From Polymorphobacter fuscus (GTDB lineage Bacteria > Pseudomonadota > Alphaproteobacteria > Sphingomonadales > Sphingomonadaceae): 64,000 nucleotides of DNA. The position numbers and the translations under genes are program-made. Location of the stretch: contig NZ_JAATJI010000001.1 in the NCBI RefSeq assembly GCF_011927825.1, positions 682,001 to 746,000 of the forward strand, written 5' to 3'. The notes below the pieces were generated by a model. That model did no database searches. It was not told the DNA's origin and saw nothing but the letters and a program-made list of their open reading frames with translations. This document shows positions 63,809-64,000 of the stretch, in pieces. Every line of letters begins with the position of its first letter. The first letter of the stretch is position 1.

Positions 63809-64000
63809 TTATCGCCTGAACACGGCCACCAGTTCAACATGCGTCGACCAACGAAACTGCGCCACCGGCCACAGGTGTTCGAGCCGATAGCCGCCCTTGA
63901 CCAATATGGCAGCGTCCCGCGCGAAGGTGCTGGGATTGCACGATACGGCAACGACAACCGGGACTTTCGACGTGGCGAGCATCTGGCTTTGCGCTTCGGC
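63809..64000 (-). CDS. 23S rRNA (uracil-C5)-methyltransferase, C-terminal part (TrmA/RlmD type)
   Basis: The gene begins outside the window; 63 codons and the TAA at 63809-63811 are present. [18 protein letters not shown] carries the catalytic cysteine region of RNA uracil-5-methyltransferases, and [13 protein letters not shown] carries the conserved base glutamate. RlmCD or TrmA cannot be told apart without the N-terminal part. Confidence 0.85.
   Translation of the reverse strand, partial: AEAQSQMLATSKVPVVVAVSCNPSTFARDAAILVKGGYRLEHLWPVAQFRWSTHVELVAVFRR

Overview
The window is GC-rich, densely coded chromosomal DNA from an alphaproteobacterium, most probably of the order Sphingomonadales. 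The best taxonomic signal is two C-termini of the PEPxxWAM sorting type ([15 protein letters not shown] followed by Arg-rich tails, at 2220-2330 and 56590-56683), which are typical of sphingomonads. The membrane-anchored cytochrome c, the CC_3452-type small secreted protein and the hisZ-purA and serC-serA neighbourhoods agree. I cannot name the genus. Most of the window is core metabolism on both strands.

Layout. 0-4 kb: GNAT fragment, aspartate aminotransferase, broken PEP-CTERM gene, fused PabB-PabC. 4-6.3 kb: SulP transporter with beta carbonic anhydrase. 6.5-13.6 kb: S9 peptidase, metallo-beta-lactamase-fold hydrolase, two alpha/beta hydrolases, then a MarR-led operon with a thioesterase, an SDR and a DsbA-fold isomerase. 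13.6-19.2 kb: Bax-inhibitor-1 protein, then a YbbA/YbbP-type ABC system with a dienelactone hydrolase between its ATPase and permease, divergent from tesA. 19.2-24.7 kb: glycine cleavage operon gcvT-gcvH-methyltransferase-gcvPA-gcvPB behind a tandem glycine riboswitch. 24.7-32.4 kb: lipoprotein, ispH-thrB-rnhA, flavin-type oxidoreductase, membrane protein, serine hydrolase, metallophosphoesterase.

32.4-42.9 kb is the most unusual part. It starts and ends with decayed 3' ends of a serine-type recombinase, each carrying a 19-bp near-identical repeat (18/19). The right copy includes the 3' end of tRNA-Leu(CAA). Inside lie a frameshifted N-terminal scrap of a quinol nitric oxide reductase, intact nnrS, an alternative oxidase, a secreted protein, a fused membrane/spermidine-synthase-like protein, an acetolactate-synthase-like enzyme and an FAD oxidoreductase. 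I infer an old, decayed island linked to nitric oxide and respiration. Whether all genes between the repeats belong to it is open.

43-64 kb returns to core genes: rluB, rsmD, pheA, cytochrome c, LOG protein, class A beta-lactamase, serC-serA, hisZ-purA, TM2 protein, glutathione reductase, PEP-CTERM protein, type II DAHP synthase, tRNA-Glu(CTC), HPP protein, threonine dehydratase, then a PLP decarboxylase plus deoxyhypusine-synthase-like pair (polyamines), a PhnA-type protein, a YdeI-type protein and the 3' end of a TrmA/RlmD-type RNA methyltransferase. GC-rich palindromic repeats of at least two kinds occupy several gaps after 49 kb.

Together the genes cover serine/glycine/one-carbon flow (serC, serA, gcv), aromatic and folate precursors (DAHP synthase, pheA, pabBC), histidine and purine synthesis, and branched-chain or threonine metabolism (thrB, ilvA-like, ALS-like).
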